This document shows positions 21,201-31,171 of a stretch of DNA of 64,000 nucleotides, one piece after another. Every line of letters starts with the position of its first letter. The first letter of the stretch is position 1. The notes below the pieces were generated by a model. The model was not told the DNA's origin, did no database searches, and worked only from the letters and a program-made list of their open reading frames with translations. The translations under genes and the position numbers were made by a program. The stretch lies in assembly GCA_020633775.1 (NCBI GenBank), contig JACKDA010000001.1, positions 186,001-250,000 on the forward strand, written 5' to 3'. This DNA comes from Gemmatimonadales bacterium (lineage in GTDB: Bacteria; Gemmatimonadota; Gemmatimonadetes; Gemmatimonadales; GWC2-71-9).

Positions 21201-21987
21201 CCACCGCGTGCTGGAGGAGATCCTCGCCGGGACCCGGCAGGCGCTTCCCGGCCTGCGGACCCGCCGGGGCGAGCTGGAGCGGGCCGCCGCCACCGCCCTG
21301 GAGGCGCCGCCGTTTGTCGCCGCGCTGCGGGGGCCTCGGGTCGCCCTCATCGCGGAGGTGAAGCGCCGCTCCCCGAGCGCCGGGGCGATCAATCCGGACC
21401 TCGACCCCGAGGCGCTCGCCGATTGTTATGCCCGCGGCGGCGCCGCGGCGGTGTCGGTGCTCACCGAGGAGGCCCACTTCGGCGGGACCCTCGGCGACCT
21501 GATCCGGGTGCGGGGGCGGGTCGCCCTGCCGCTGCTGCGGAAGGACTTCATCCTCGACGAGGTCCAGCTCATCGAGGCGCGCGCGGCCGGCGCCTCGGCG
21601 GCGCTGCTGATCGTGCGGGCGCTGGAACAGGCCGAGCTCGAGCGCCTGATCAGGGCCGCGGCACGATGGGGCCTGGCGGCCCTGGTCGAGGCACACGACC
21701 GGGAGGAACTCGACCGTGCCCTCGACGCCGGCGCGGAGGTGGTTGGCGTCAACGCCCGCAACCTCGACGACTTCACGGTGGACCTGGACCGGGCCCTCGA
21801 GCTGGTGGCCCGGGTCCCGGCGCGGTGCGTCGCGGTGGCCGAGAGCGCCATGGCGACGCGCGGGGATGTGGAGCGCGCGGCCGCGGCCGGGGCCGATGCC
21901 GTCCTGATCGGTGGTGCCCTGGCGTCGGCGGCGGATCCGGAGGCGCAGGCGCGGGAGCTGGCCGGGGTCGCACGCCGTGGTCGTTGA
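21169..21987 (+). CDS. trpC: Indole-3-glycerol phosphate synthase
   Basis: Ring-closure of CdRP to indole-3-glycerol phosphate; TIM barrel, 272 aa. Visible are IAEVKRRSPSAG (residues 64-75, catalytic Lys and Glu region), LRKDFILDEVQL near 120, VGVNARNLDDF near 182 and VAESAMATRGDV near 222. The GTG at 21169 has a purine stretch upstream. A later GTG at 21208 would begin closer to the usual family N-terminus and would leave the lexA operator repeats outside the coding region. It overlaps trpF by 11 bases. Confidence 0.95.
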   Translation: MNLPERNPNRNHRVLEEILAGTRQALPGLRTRRGELERAAATALEAPPFVAALRGPRVALIAEVKRRSPSAGAINPDLDPEALADCYARGGAAAVSVLTEEAHFGGTLGDLIRVRGRVALPLLRKDFILDEVQLIEARAAGASAALLIVRALEQAELERLIRAAARWGLAALVEAHDREELDRALDAGAEVVGVNARNLDDFTVDLDRALELVARVPARCVAVAESAMATRGDVERAAAAGADAVLIGGALASAADPEAQARELAGVARRGR

Positions 21988-22624
21988 GGCGAAGATCTGC
22001 GGGCTGACCCGCGCCGATGACGCCGCGTTCGCGGTGGCGCATGGTGCCGCACGCCTCGGCGTCGTCTTCGCGGGCGGTCCTCGGGAGGTGAGCATCGCCA
22101 CCGCCGCGGAGATCGTCGCGGCGGCGGGTGCCGTGCCGGTGATGGCGGTGGTGCGACCAGGACCGGCCGCTGCGCTGCTCGAGCTCGCCGCCGCGACCGG
22201 GGTCGCGGGCGTGCAGTTGCATGGGCCCTCCACGCCCGAGCTGGCGCGGCGCCTTCGCGTTGCCGGCCTCGAAGTGTGGCGGGTGGCCGCCCTCGATCCC
22301 GAGGTCGAGCCCGAGGCGGTGGTGCGCGAGGCGGCGGTCGGTGCCGATGCGGTGCTGGTCGAGCCGCGCATCGATGGCCGCTTGGGAGGTCAGGGGATCC
22401 TCCTCGACCTCGCGCGTGCCCGGGCGGCCCGGCGGGCGCTCGTTGCCACCCGGATGGTGCTCGCCGGGGGGCTCCGTGCCGAGAACGTCGCGGCGGCGAT
22501 CCGCCATGCCGAGCCCGACCTCGTGGATGTAAGTTCCGGGGTTGAATCAGCGCCGGGTCGCAAGGACCCGGCGCGCCTTGCGCGGTTCCTGGAGGCTGTT
22601 CGTGACGCTCGCTCCCCCAGCTGA
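21977..22624 (+). CDS. trpF: Phosphoribosylanthranilate isomerase
   Basis: Amadori rearrangement of PRA to CdRP, the step before TrpC; TIM barrel, 215 aa. Catalytic Cys is in [12 protein letters not shown] at the N-terminus; [12 protein letters not shown] lies near residue 80 and the phosphate loop region [11 protein letters not shown] near 160, followed by [15 protein letters not shown] with the conserved SSGVE. The start is a GTG inside the end of trpC (11-base overlap). Its 3' end overlaps the trpB start by 23 bases. Confidence 0.95.
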   Translation: MVVEAKICGLTRADDAAFAVAHGAARLGVVFAGGPREVSIATAAEIVAAAGAVPVMAVVRPGPAAALLELAAATGVAGVQLHGPSTPELARRLRVAGLEVWRVAALDPEVEPEAVVREAAVGADAVLVEPRIDGRLGGQGILLDLARARAARRALVATRMVLAGGLRAENVAAAIRHAEPDLVDVSSGVESAPGRKDPARLARFLEAVRDARSPS

Positions 22625-23804
22625 GGTCGGCCAGGCCGGTCGGTTCGGTCCGTACGGCGGGCGCTACGTCCCCGAGACGCTCGTCGCGGCGCTCGAGGAG
22701 CTGGCGACCCTCTACGACGGCGTGCGGGCGGACGAGACCTTCTGGGGGGAGTACCACGCGCTCCTGCACGACGTGGTCGGCCGGCCGTCGCTCCTCTCCG
22801 AGGCGCCCCGCTTCAGCGCCCGGGTCGGCGCCCGCGTGCTGCTCAAGCGCGAGGACCTGAACCACACCGGCGCCCACAAGATCAACAACACCATCGGGCA
22901 GGCGCTCCTCGCGCGCCGCATGGGCAAGCCGCGGATCATCGCCGAGACCGGCGCCGGACAGCATGGCGTGGCCACCGCGACGATCTGCGCGCGCTTCGGC
23001 CTCGAGTGCGTGGTCTACATGGGGGCCGAGGACGTCGAGCGCCAGGCGCTGAACGTCTTCCGGATGCGGCTCCTCGGTGCGACGGTCGTGCCGGTCGAGT
23101 CCGGCACGCGCACCCTGAAGGACGCGACCAACGAGGCGCTGCGCGATTGGGTGACCAACGTCGAGTCGACCCACTACATCATCGGCTCGGTGGTCGGGCC
23201 CGACCCGTTCCCGCGGATGGTGCGCGACTTCCAGTCCGTGATCGGAACCGAGGCGCGCCGGCAGGTGCTCGAGCGCCTCGGGCGGCTGCCGGACCAGGTC
23301 GTCGCGTGCGTCGGCGGCGGCTCGAATGCGATGGGGATCTTCGCCGGGTTCCGCGACGACGGTGACGTCGCGCTGGTCGGCGTCGAGGCGGCGGGGGAGG
23401 GGGTCGCCAGCGGGCACCACAGCGCCACGCTCACCGCCGGTCGTCCCGGGGTGCTGCACGGCGCGCTCAGCTACCTGCTGCAGGACCCGAGCGGCCAGGT
23501 GGCCCCGGCACACTCCGTCTCGGCCGGGCTCGATTATCCGGGGGTCGGCCCCGAGCACGCGTGGCTGCGCGACACCGGTCGGGTCGCGTACGCCGCTGTC
23601 GACGATGCCACCGCACTCCGGGCCTTCCGCGACTTCGCCCGCGACGAGGGGATCATCCCGGCGCTCGAGACCGCCCACGCCATCGGCTGGATCGCCGAGG
23701 CGCGGGCGCGAGGGCGGCAGGAGGACGTGGTGCTCCTCTGCCTGAGCGGCCGGGGCGACAAGGACGTCGCTCACGTCGCCGCCCTGCTCGACGGGGCCGT
23801 GTGA
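22602..23804 (+). CDS. trpB: Tryptophan synthase beta chain
   Basis: PLP enzyme condensing indole with serine to tryptophan in the alpha2-beta2 complex. The product is 400 aa. The PLP lysine is Lys93 in [10 protein letters not shown]; the phosphate-binding loop is [10 protein letters not shown]. The GTG at 22602 has a clear GGAGG 6 bases upstream (22591-22595). It overlaps the following HEAT-repeat gene by 4 bases. trpA is not adjacent: two unrelated genes (3.1 kb) lie between, which is unusual since the two subunits work as a channelled complex. Confidence 0.97.
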   Translation: MTLAPPAEVGQAGRFGPYGGRYVPETLVAALEELATLYDGVRADETFWGEYHALLHDVVGRPSLLSEAPRFSARVGARVLLKREDLNHTGAHKINNTIGQALLARRMGKPRIIAETGAGQHGVATATICARFGLECVVYMGAEDVERQALNVFRMRLLGATVVPVESGTRTLKDATNEALRDWVTNVESTHYIIGSVVGPDPFPRMVRDFQSVIGTEARRQVLERLGRLPDQVVACVGGGSNAMGIFAGFRDDGDVALVGVEAAGEGVASGHHSATLTAGRPGVLHGALSYLLQDPSGQVAPAHSVSAGLDYPGVGPEHAWLRDTGRVAYAAVDDATALRAFRDFARDEGIIPALETAHAIGWIAEARARGRQEDVVLLCLSGRGDKDVAHVAALLDGAV

Positions 23805-25483
23805 CCGCCCCGCGCCTCGCCCCGCCTGCCGCCGACGTCAAGGTGGTGGAGGAGTTGCTGCGGAGCCTCGACAAGGGGACGCGCGCGCTCCAGATGTACC
23901 TGCCGAACAACCCCGTGTACCAGCGTGCCGTCGAGCAGATGGGGGAGGCGTTCGCGCCGGTCTGGGGGATCACGGGCCAGCTGATCCTCGACATCGAGGA
24001 GAGCGACATCCTCTGGGAGGGCACCTCGGTCCTCTCCACCGGTGGGCGCGGCGACGGCCTGGCCTGGCAGCTCTACAAGGACGGCCTGCGGCGACTGACC
24101 TTGACGCCCGGTGTCGAGAGCGAGGAGATCGTCCGTTTCCTCGAGGTCGTCAATCGCGCCCGCCGCCTCGCGGCCGACGCCTCCGACGACCTGCTGACGC
24201 TGCTGTGGGAGCAGGAGTTCGTGCTGATCAGCTACGCGTTCGTGGAGGCGCTCGGTGACGGCATCGAGTTCCTGCAGGAGAGCGCGGTGCGCGAGCAGGT
24301 CGTGCCGCCGGGGGCGGCGCGCGACGAGGTCGCCACCGCGCGCAGCAGCGGCGACACCGGGCTGGCGGAGATCGACGAGGAGGATTCGACGCCGTACTTC
24401 CTCGACGACGCCGAGATCCGATTCATTCGCGGGGAGCTGGACGAGGAATACCGGCGCGACATCCGGCTCGCCGCGATCGATGCGCTGCTCGACATCCTCG
24501 AGACCGTCGCCGACCCGGCGGTGCGCCGCGAGGTCGTCGGCCTGCTCGAACAGGTCCTCCCGGCGCTGCTCGCAACCGGTGGGTTCGGGACCGTCGCCCA
24601 CATCCTGCGGGAGATGCGGGTCATCAACGCGCGCGTCCCCGGGCTCGACCAGGAGCTCCACCAGGCGATCCTCTCCTTCGAGGATCGACTGAGCGAGCCC
24701 GACATCCTCGAGCAGCTGTTCCGGGTCCTCGAGGACGGCGGGGTCCGCGAGGGTGACGCCGACGTCGGGGCGGTGCTTCGGGAGCTCAAGCCGGCGGCGC
24801 TGCCGACGGTGCTTGCCCATCTCGGCCGCACCCTCGACCCGGCGGTGCGCCGCCTCCTCGGGACCAGCGTCGACGACCTCGTGCGCAACGACCCGCAGCG
24901 ACTCGAGGCCGTCCTCGACGGGCCGCCGTCGGATGCCCTCGAGCCCGCCCTGCAGGCCGTCGCGCGCCTCCGGCTGCAGTCACTGGTGCCGCGGGTGATC
25001 GCCCACCTCCAGTCGCCACAGGATGCGGTGCGCGTGGCGGCGGTCCAGGCGCTGGCCGAGCTTGCGACGCCGACCGCGATCACCGCGCTGGAGGGCGCGC
25101 TGCACGACCCGGAGCGGACCGTGCGACAGATGGCGCTCCAGGCCGTGCTGGCCCGCGGCGGCAGCGGCGGGGCGCAGGGCAAGATCGAGCACCTGATCTT
25201 CGGGACGCACGAGCTCGATCTCGAGCGGAGTGAACGTCGCGCGCTCTTCGAGGCGTTCGCCCAGGTCGCCGGCGCGGAGGCCCTGCCGCGGATGCAGAGT
25301 CTTCTCGAGCCGAAGGGGCTGTTCCGGCGCTCGTCGCCCGCGGAGGTGCGCGCCTGCGCGATCTACGCCCTGGCGCGGCTGCGCACCTTCGAGGCCCGCA
25401 TGCTGGTCGATCGGTTCACGGCCGACAAGGAGCCGGTGGTGCGGGCGGCGGCCAACACCGTGCTGCGGGACTGGGCGCCGTGA
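23801..25483 (+). CDS. HEAT-repeat protein sharing an N-terminal domain with the adjacent HD-GYP protein
   Basis: Unnamed cytosolic protein of 560 aa; no signal peptide or membrane segment. Residues about 13-115 form a domain that aligns with residues 10-120 of the next gene (here [20 protein letters not shown], there ARALKLYPVENAAVQRAL). Residues 130-230 are acidic and probably linker-like ([14 protein letters not shown]). From about 240 to the end are HEAT-like alpha repeats ([61 protein letters not shown]), a protein-binding scaffold. It overlaps trpB by 4 bases and the HD-GYP gene by 4, so all three should be translationally coupled. The function is unknown; a scaffold or partner for the HD-GYP enzyme is my inference. 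Confidence 0.85.
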   Translation: MTAPRLAPPAADVKVVEELLRSLDKGTRALQMYLPNNPVYQRAVEQMGEAFAPVWGITGQLILDIEESDILWEGTSVLSTGGRGDGLAWQLYKDGLRRLTLTPGVESEEIVRFLEVVNRARRLAADASDDLLTLLWEQEFVLISYAFVEALGDGIEFLQESAVREQVVPPGAARDEVATARSSGDTGLAEIDEEDSTPYFLDDAEIRFIRGELDEEYRRDIRLAAIDALLDILETVADPAVRREVVGLLEQVLPALLATGGFGTVAHILREMRVINARVPGLDQELHQAILSFEDRLSEPDILEQLFRVLEDGGVREGDADVGAVLRELKPAALPTVLAHLGRTLDPAVRRLLGTSVDDLVRNDPQRLEAVLDGPPSDALEPALQAVARLRLQSLVPRVIAHLQSPQDAVRVAAVQALAELATPTAITALEGALHDPERTVRQMALQAVLARGGSGGAQGKIEHLIFGTHELDLERSERRALFEAFAQVAGAEALPRMQSLLEPKGLFRRSSPAEVRACAIYALARLRTFEARMLVDRFTADKEPVVRAAANTVLRDWAP

Positions 25484-26919
25484 GCGGCGAGGTCGACGAG
25501 GCGCTGGTCCGGCAGGCGGGACGCGCGCTGCTGCTGTCGATCCACGGGTCGGCGCGCGCGCTGAAGCTCTACCCGGTCGAGAACGCCGCCGTGCAGCGTG
25601 CGCTCGATGACCTGGTCGCCAACACGGTCGCGATCCTCGCCCTCGAGGGCGGGGTCGAGATCCGCCTGTCGGGCGAGTTCATCTTCATCAACCAGACCCG
25701 GCTGCGCCTCGGGCTCGACAACTTCGCGGCGTTCAGCGGGTTCGTCACGATGCTGCGCGACTGCGGCGTCGGCGTCCTCCGCGTCGAGGACGGCGTGACC
25801 CGTCGCGAGTGGCAGGCGTTCCTCTCGCTGATCCACGAGCTTCCCGCGGACCTCCTGCCCGAGGACCGCTTCGAGCGCCTGCAGGCCCGGCTCGCCCAGG
25901 CCGAGCTGGTCCACCTCGATGTCGATGTGGGCGGGGAACACGACGCCCGCGACGAGGAGGGCGACGAGGCACTCGAGCGCGCCAAGCGGACCTACGCGCA
26001 CGGCGTGGCCACGGCGCGCGACGTGGTGAACGGGGTGCGGATGGGCCGCGCGCCGAACACGCGGCGGCTCAAGCGGGCGGTGCAGCTGCTGGTGGACCAG
26101 GTCCTCGAGAACGAGCTGTCGATCACCGGCCTGACCACCCTGCGCGACTACGACGAGTACACGTTCACCCACTCGGTCAACGTCTGCATCTTCGCGGTCG
26201 CCCTCGGCCGGCGGCTCGGGCTCCAGCGGCGACAGCTCTACGACCTCGGGCTCGCCGCGTTGCTGCACGACATCGGCAAGGCCAGGATCGAGCTCGAGAT
26301 CCTGAACAAGACCAGCGCGCTCGAGGACACGGAATGGAAGCGGATGCAGGCGCACCCGTGGCTCGGGACCCTGACGCTGTTCCAGATGCGCGAGGGCGAG
26401 GACCTGGCCTACCGGTCGATCCTCGCGGCGCACGAACACCACATGAAGGTCGACCTGACCGGCTATCCTCGCCCGGTCCGTCCACGGCGCCTCGGCTTCT
26501 ACTCCCGGCTCGTGGCCGTCGCCGACGGCTACGACGCGGCGACGACGCGGCGGTCGTACCAGGACGACCCGTGGGAGCCGGCGCAGGTGCTCCGCGAGAT
26601 GTGGCTCAATCCCCATCGCGGCTACGACCCGGTGCTCGTCAAGGCGCTGATCAACCTCCTCGGGATGTACCCGGTCGGCACCGCGGTGATCCTCGACACC
26701 TTCGAGGTCGCGATCGTCGCCGGGCCGGGGACCGACAACACGCAACTGCACCGGCCCCTGGTGCGCATCGCCCTCGACGCCACCGGGGCGCGGCTGCCGG
26801 CGCCCGGTGAGCTGGTCGACCTCTGCCAGACCACCCCGGCCGGCGAGTACGGCCGGACCATCGTGAAGGTGACCTCGCCGGACCGGTACGGCCTTGTCGT
26901 CAGTGACTTCTTTGTCTGA
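25480..26919 (+). CDS. HD-GYP domain protein, putative cyclic-di-GMP phosphodiesterase
   Basis: 479 aa. The N-terminal domain (about 10-120) is shared with the preceding HEAT protein. The C-terminal HD-GYP domain has His231, the His263-Asp264 pair in LLHDIGKARIE, ILNK, AHPWLG, AHEHHMKVDLTGYP (histidines 318-321 and GYP at 328-330) and VADGYDA. These are the metal ligands and signature of the family, so hydrolysis of c-di-GMP (or related cyclic dinucleotides) is likely. A variable C-terminal tail of about 70 residues follows. The GTG start overlaps the HEAT gene by 4 bases, and its end overlaps the trpA start. No receiver or sensor domain is present unless the N-terminal domain serves as one. 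Confidence 0.9.
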   Translation: MSGEVDEALVRQAGRALLLSIHGSARALKLYPVENAAVQRALDDLVANTVAILALEGGVEIRLSGEFIFINQTRLRLGLDNFAAFSGFVTMLRDCGVGVLRVEDGVTRREWQAFLSLIHELPADLLPEDRFERLQARLAQAELVHLDVDVGGEHDARDEEGDEALERAKRTYAHGVATARDVVNGVRMGRAPNTRRLKRAVQLLVDQVLENELSITGLTTLRDYDEYTFTHSVNVCIFAVALGRRLGLQRRQLYDLGLAALLHDIGKARIELEILNKTSALEDTEWKRMQAHPWLGTLTLFQMREGEDLAYRSILAAHEHHMKVDLTGYPRPVRPRRLGFYSRLVAVADGYDAATTRRSYQDDPWEPAQVLREMWLNPHRGYDPVLVKALINLLGMYPVGTAVILDTFEVAIVAGPGTDNTQLHRPLVRIALDATGARLPAPGELVDLCQTTPAGEYGRTIVKVTSPDRYGLVVSDFFV

Positions 26920-27694
26920 GTCACGCCTCGCGCGGACCTGGGCCGACCTGCGTGGCACCGGTCGGTCCGCCTTGATCCCGTACCTGACGGCCGGGTTCCC
27001 GGACCCCGCCACGTCGGTCGCGGCGCTGCGCGCGGCCGCGCGCCACGCCGACATCCTCGAGGTCGGCGTTCCGTTCAGCGATCCGGTCGCCGACGGCCCG
27101 ACGATCCAGCGCTCGACGTTTCAGGCGCTCGCGCACGGCGTCTCGCTGCCGGAGACGCTCGAGCTGATCAAGGACGCCCGACTCGACGTGCCGGTGGTGC
27201 TGTTTTCCTACTTCAACCCGGTGCTGCAATTCGGCCTGGATCGGCTGCTCGAGCGGGCCGCGGCCCTGGGGCTCGCCGGGCTGCTGCTGACCGACCTGCC
27301 GGCCGGCGCCGATTCCGAGGTCGAGCGGGCCGTGCGCGCCTCGCCACTCGACCTGATCCGTCTCGTGGCACCGACCACGCGCGGGGCACGGCTCGACGAC
27401 GCGGTTCGGGACGCCGAGGGGTTCATTTACCTCGTCGCGCGCCTCGGCGTCACCGGCGCCTCGCGCGAACTCGCTGCGGGGCTCGGCGAGTCGGTGGCCA
27501 GGGTCCGTGCCGCGACATCGCTCCCGGTGGCGGTCGGCTTCGGGATCTCGACCGCCGACCAGGCGCGAACGGTCGCGGGACTTGCGGAGGGCGTCGTCGT
27601 CGGGAGCGCGGGTGTCGACGCCCTCGCACGCGGTGGCGTGGAGGCACTCGATCGGCTCCTGGGCGAGCTGCGCACCGCGATGGCGCCCGCGTGA
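26903..27694 (+). CDS. trpA: Tryptophan synthase alpha chain
   Basis: Cleaves indole-3-glycerol phosphate to indole, which passes to TrpB. The product is about 263 aa. Signature ILEVGVPFSDPVADGPTIQ holds the catalytic Glu and Asp; FSYFNPVLQFG and GFGISTADQA follow, with phosphate loop residues GSAGVDAL. The start is uncertain: TTG 26894, GTG 26903 (chosen) and TTG 26912 are all in frame, and all overlap the end of the HD-GYP gene. It overlaps folK by 4 bases. Confidence 0.95.
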   Translation: MTSLSESRLARTWADLRGTGRSALIPYLTAGFPDPATSVAALRAAARHADILEVGVPFSDPVADGPTIQRSTFQALAHGVSLPETLELIKDARLDVPVVLFSYFNPVLQFGLDRLLERAAALGLAGLLLTDLPAGADSEVERAVRASPLDLIRLVAPTTRGARLDDAVRDAEGFIYLVARLGVTGASRELAAGLGESVARVRAATSLPVAVGFGISTADQARTVAGLAEGVVVGSAGVDALARGGVEALDRLLGELRTAMAPA

Positions 27695-28110
27695 TCGGGA
27701 CCCCGGTCTTCGTCGCACTCGGCAGCAACCTCGGCGATCGCGAGGCGGCGCTCGCCTTCGCCGTCACGGCACTCGGAGCGATCGAGGGTGTGCGCGTGCT
27801 CGCCGTCACGCCCGCGCTCGAGACCGAGCCGCTGGGGGGCCTCCCCCAACCCGCCTACCTCAACGCGATGGCGCTGCTCGATGTCACGTGCACGCCCCAC
27901 GAACTGCTGGCGGCCTGCCAGCGGATCGAGCGGCAGGCGGGCCGGCGGGCCCGGACTCGCTGGGCCTCGCGCGAGCTCGACCTCGACATCGTGCGCTTCG
28001 GCGACGTCGTCTCCGAGGAGCCCGCGCTGCGGCTGCCCCATCCCGGGCTCGCCGACCGGGCGTTCTGGATCCGGCAACTGGAGGAGCTGGAGGCGCGCGT
28101 CGATGGCTGA
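27691..28110 (+). CDS. folK: 6-hydroxymethyl-7,8-dihydropterin pyrophosphokinase
   Basis: Transfers pyrophosphate from ATP to hydroxymethyldihydropterin in folate synthesis. The product is 139 aa, slightly short of the usual 155-160. Family motifs are ALGSNLGDRE at the N-terminus, ETEPLGGLPQPAYLNA near 45 and the HPPK signature RWASRELDLDIVRFGD near 90. GTG start overlapping trpA by 4 bases; its stop lies 8 bases inside panB. It may be the only folate gene in the window. Confidence 0.93.
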   Translation: MIGTPVFVALGSNLGDREAALAFAVTALGAIEGVRVLAVTPALETEPLGGLPQPAYLNAMALLDVTCTPHELLAACQRIERQAGRRARTRWASRELDLDIVRFGDVVSEEPALRLPHPGLADRAFWIRQLEELEARVDG

Positions 28111-28909
28111 GACCCGCCTCTCGATGCCCGGACTCGTCGGCCTCAAGCGCGAGGGCCGTCGCCTCGTGATGCTCACCTGCTACGACGCCCTGTTCGCGCG
28201 CCTCCTCGAGCAGGCGGGCATCGACCTGCTGCTGGTCGGGGACTCGGTCAACGAGGTGCTCGCCGGTCGGCGCTCCACGCTCAGCGCGACGCTCGACCAG
28301 ATGATCTACCACGCCGCCAGCGTCCGCCGCGGGACCGACCGGGCGCTCGTCGTCGTCGACCTGCCGTTCCTCGCCTACCAGGTGAGCGTCGAGGAGGCGA
28401 TCCGGCATGCCGGTCGAATCCTTGCCGAGACCGATTGCCACGCGGTGAAGCTGGAGGGCGGCCGCGTGATGGTGCCGACGGTCGCCGCGCTGACGGCCCG
28501 CGGGATCCCCGTGGTCGCCCACCTCGGCCTCACGCCCCAGTCGATCCACGGACTTGGTGGCTACCGGGTCCAGGGCCGCAGTCCTGCCGACGCCGAGCGG
28601 CTGCGCGCCGACGCGCTTGCGCTGCAGGAGGCCGGCGCGTCCGCGATCGTCCTCGAGCTCCTGCCGCAGGGATTGGCACGGGAGATTTCCGCTTCCCTGA
28701 CGATTCCCACGATCGGCATCGGATCCGGCGCCGGATGTGATGGCCAGGTGCTCGTGCTCCACGACATGCTCGGGTTGAACGAGGGCTTCGCCCCGAAGTT
28801 CCTCCGTCACTACGCCGAGCTGGCCGGGGTCGTGCGCGACGCGGCGGGCCGGTATGCCGACGAGGTGCGGGCCGGCGAGTACCCAGGCCCCGACCACGCC
28901 TTCGACTGA
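28103..28909 (+). CDS. panB: 3-methyl-2-oxobutanoate hydroxymethyltransferase
   Basis: First step of pantothenate synthesis: ketoisovalerate plus methylene-THF to ketopantoate. The product is 268 aa. Motifs are MLTCYDALFARLLEQAGID (residues 23-41), VGDSVNEVLAG with a Mg2+ ligand Asp, AVKLEGG with a catalytic Glu-containing segment, and HLGLTPQS. The ATG at 28103 gives the usual N-terminal length. It shares one base with panC (TGATG). Its placement beside folK links folate and pantothenate supply. Confidence 0.96.
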   Translation: MAETRLSMPGLVGLKREGRRLVMLTCYDALFARLLEQAGIDLLLVGDSVNEVLAGRRSTLSATLDQMIYHAASVRRGTDRALVVVDLPFLAYQVSVEEAIRHAGRILAETDCHAVKLEGGRVMVPTVAALTARGIPVVAHLGLTPQSIHGLGGYRVQGRSPADAERLRADALALQEAGASAIVLELLPQGLAREISASLTIPTIGIGSGAGCDGQVLVLHDMLGLNEGFAPKFLRHYAELAGVVRDAAGRYADEVRAGEYPGPDHAFD

Positions 28910-29769
28910 TGCCGCTCGTGCGCTGCACCACGGTGGCCGAGCTGCGCGCCGAGCTGGCGGTGATGCGACGCGCCGGTCGGCGGGTCGCACTCGTCCCGAC
29001 GATGGGGGCCCTCCATGAGGGACACCTTCGGCTGGTGGATGCCGCACGGCGTCTCGCGGACGAGGTGGTGGTCAGCGTCTTCGTGAACCCGCTGCAGTTC
29101 GGCCCGCGCGAGGACCTCGCACGCTACCCGCGCGACCTCGAGCGCGATGCCACACTGGTGCACGACCGCGGCGCGAGCCTGCTGTTCGCCCCGACGATTG
29201 CCGAGATGTATCCCGAGGGGGCCACCACGCGGGTGCGCCCCGGTCCGGCTGCCGAGCGCTGGGAGGGGGCCGTGCGCCCCGGGCACTTCGAGGGCGTGCT
29301 GACGGTGGTGGCGAAACTCTTCCACCTGGTCGGGCCCGAGGTGGCCGTGTTCGGTCGGAAGGATGTGCAGCAGGCGATGCTGATCCGCCGCATGGTGGCC
29401 GACCTCGACTTTCCCGTGGAGATCGCCGTGGTGCCCACCGTGCGCGAGGCCGATGGACTCGCCCTCTCGTCGCGGAACGCGTACCTCTCGCCCGCGGAGC
29501 GCACCGACGCGCTCGCGCTCTCCCGCGGCCTGCGGGCGGCACGGGAACTCTGGCAGGCCGGGGAGCGTTCCGCCGGACGGTTGCGCGACGCGGTGGCGGG
29601 AGTGCTCGCGAGCGTCGACGGCCTGGTGCCGGACTATATTGCCGTCGTCGAACCGGGGCAGCTCGCGCCGGTCGCCACGACGCCGGCAGGCACCGTGATC
29701 GCCATCGCCGCACGCGTGGGGGCCACGCGGCTGCTTGACAACACGATCCTCGGGGAGGACGACGTCTGA
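28909..29769 (+). CDS. panC: Pantothenate synthetase (pantoate--beta-alanine ligase)
   Basis: ATP-dependent ligation of pantoate and beta-alanine; a class I nucleotidyltransferase of 286 aa. [16 protein letters not shown] (residues 28-43) contains the HIGH-like motif; [18 protein letters not shown] follows; [16 protein letters not shown] and the KMSKS-like segment [12 protein letters not shown] are intact. panD begins 1 base after its stop. Confidence 0.97.
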   Translation: MPLVRCTTVAELRAELAVMRRAGRRVALVPTMGALHEGHLRLVDAARRLADEVVVSVFVNPLQFGPREDLARYPRDLERDATLVHDRGASLLFAPTIAEMYPEGATTRVRPGPAAERWEGAVRPGHFEGVLTVVAKLFHLVGPEVAVFGRKDVQQAMLIRRMVADLDFPVEIAVVPTVREADGLALSSRNAYLSPAERTDALALSRGLRAARELWQAGERSAGRLRDAVAGVLASVDGLVPDYIAVVEPGQLAPVATTPAGTVIAIAARVGATRLLDNTILGEDDV

Positions 29770-29770
29770 C

Positions 29771-30142
29771 ATGCGACGCCACCTCATGAAGTCCAAGATC
29801 CATCGCGCCACGATCACCTCGGCCGACCTCCACTACGAGGGGTCACTCACGCTCGACCGCGAGCTGATGGCGGCGGCGGATCTCGTCGAGTTCGAGGAGA
29901 TCCACGTGGTGAACGTGCACAACGGTCAGCGCTTCACGACCTACGTGATCCCGGGTGCGCCGGGGAGCGGGGTCGTGCAGCTCAACGGTGCCGCCGCGCG
30001 CCTCGGCATGCCCGGCGACCTCGTCATCCTGATTGCGTACGGCGAGGTCGAGGAGGCGGAGGTGGCCGCGCATCGCCCCGCCGTGGTGTTCGTCGACAGC
30101 GCCAATCGCCCCGTGCGGACGCCCCTCGCGATGGAATCCTGA
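29771..30142 (+). CDS. panD: Aspartate 1-decarboxylase proenzyme
   Basis: Pyruvoyl enzyme making beta-alanine for PanC. The product is 123 aa. The self-processing site is Gly24-Ser25 in HYEGSLTLD, the same number as in E. coli Pan[15 protein letters not shown] and [16 protein letters not shown] are family motifs. The ATG at 29771 fits the family length. panB-panC-panD gives a full beta-alanine to pantothenate route apart from ketopantoate reductase (panE), which is not in the window. Confidence 0.97.
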   Translation: MRRHLMKSKIHRATITSADLHYEGSLTLDRELMAAADLVEFEEIHVVNVHNGQRFTTYVIPGAPGSGVVQLNGAAARLGMPGDLVILIAYGEVEEAEVAAHRPAVVFVDSANRPVRTPLAMES

Positions 30143-30147
30143 TCCCG

Positions 30148-30705
30148 ATGGCTGCGTCGCGCTCCGAGACGGCCCGGGATGGCTTGCCACCCTGGGCCGT
30201 CGTCTCATCGACCCGGGCCGCGCACATCGGCCGGGTCGTCGCGCTGCTCGACGCGTGGGCCGAGGCGCGCGGGCTGCCGGCGGGCGAGCGTGCCCGCTGG
30301 CGGCAGGCCGGCTGGTTGCATGACGCCCTGCGGGACGCGCCGCAGGAGGAGCTCGAACAGTGGTCCGGGGAGGTGGCATCCCGCGGCCTGATCCACGGCC
30401 CCGCCGCGGCCGCCCGAGCCCGCGCCGAAGGCGTGACTGATGCCGAGGTGCTGGAGGCGGTCGCGTACCACACCGTCGGCCACGCGTCCTGGGGTGATCT
30501 GGGTCTCGCCCTGTACGCCGCCGACTTCCTCGAACCGGAACGACCGTTTGCGCAGGCGGAACGAGCCGAGCTCGCCGCGCGGTTCCCCGACGAGCGTGAT
30601 GCCGTGATCCGCCGGGTGATCGCGATGCGCGTGGCCCATGCGGAGCGCAAGGGACGCGCGCTGCGCCCCGAGACGGTGGCGTTCATCGCGCGCTGGGAGC
30701 GATGA
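30148..30705 (+). CDS. YqeK-like HD-domain hydrolase (putative Ap4A hydrolase)
   Basis: 185 aa with a complete HD-type metal site: His26 (RAAHIGRV), His58-Asp59 (WLHDAL), His83 (LIHGPAAA), His108 (YHTVG) and Asp126 (YAADFLEP). This spacing and the short length fit the YqeK family, shown in Firmicutes to be a symmetric diadenosine tetraphosphatase. Bacterial yqeK is often next to nadD and rsfS, which are absent here. Its stop overlaps the LytR_C gene by 4 bases. Assignment to YqeK rather than another small HD hydrolase is moderately sure. Confidence 0.7.
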   Translation: MAASRSETARDGLPPWAVVSSTRAAHIGRVVALLDAWAEARGLPAGERARWRQAGWLHDALRDAPQEELEQWSGEVASRGLIHGPAAAARARAEGVTDAEVLEAVAYHTVGHASWGDLGLALYAADFLEPERPFAQAERAELAARFPDERDAVIRRVIAMRVAHAERKGRALRPETVAFIARWER

Positions 30706-31136
30706 ACGCGCGGGCGCGATGGCTGCTCGCCGGTGGCGCGATCGGGGTGCTGCTGCTTGCACTCTGGGTCCTGCGACGACCGGACCCGGCCGGCGACACG
30801 GCGCGGGCCGAATGGCCGCCCCTCCCGCGGCGGGTCGAGGTCGAGGTCCTCAACGGCGGCACGGTCGATCTCGCGGCACGCATCGTGACCGCCCACCTGC
30901 GCCGCGGCGGCCTCGACGTGGTCCTCTACGACAACGCGCCCCCCGAGTGGCGTGATTCGCTGCGCATCGACCCGCTGGTGCTCGTGCGACGGGGGGACAC
31001 CACCGGCGTCGGTCGGATCCGCGACGTGCTCGGGCCGATCGAGGTGCGCGACGTCCCCGACCCGAAGCCGCTCGTGGACCTCACCGTCGTCGTCGGGGCG
31101 CGCGTCGAGCGCGGGGAACCCGAGGGCATCCCCTGA
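30702..31136 (+). CDS. LytR_C-domain protein, membrane anchored
   Basis: 144 aa. One N-terminal transmembrane segment (about residues 7-23, LLAGGAIGVLLLALWVL) and a periplasmic domain with VEVEVLNGGTVDLAARIVTAHLR, typical of the LytR/CpsA/Psr C-terminal domain. In other bacteria this domain is found alone or after a phosphotransferase domain that attaches polymers to the cell wall; here the enzyme domain is missing. Start ATG overlaps the YqeK-like stop by 4 bases. Role not known. Confidence 0.7.
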   Translation: MNARARWLLAGGAIGVLLLALWVLRRPDPAGDTARAEWPPLPRRVEVEVLNGGTVDLAARIVTAHLRRGGLDVVLYDNAPPEWRDSLRIDPLVLVRRGDTTGVGRIRDVLGPIEVRDVPDPKPLVDLTVVVGARVERGEPEGIP

Positions 31137-31171
31137 CGTTCTCCCTGGCGAACCGCTGTCCAGGAGGACCG

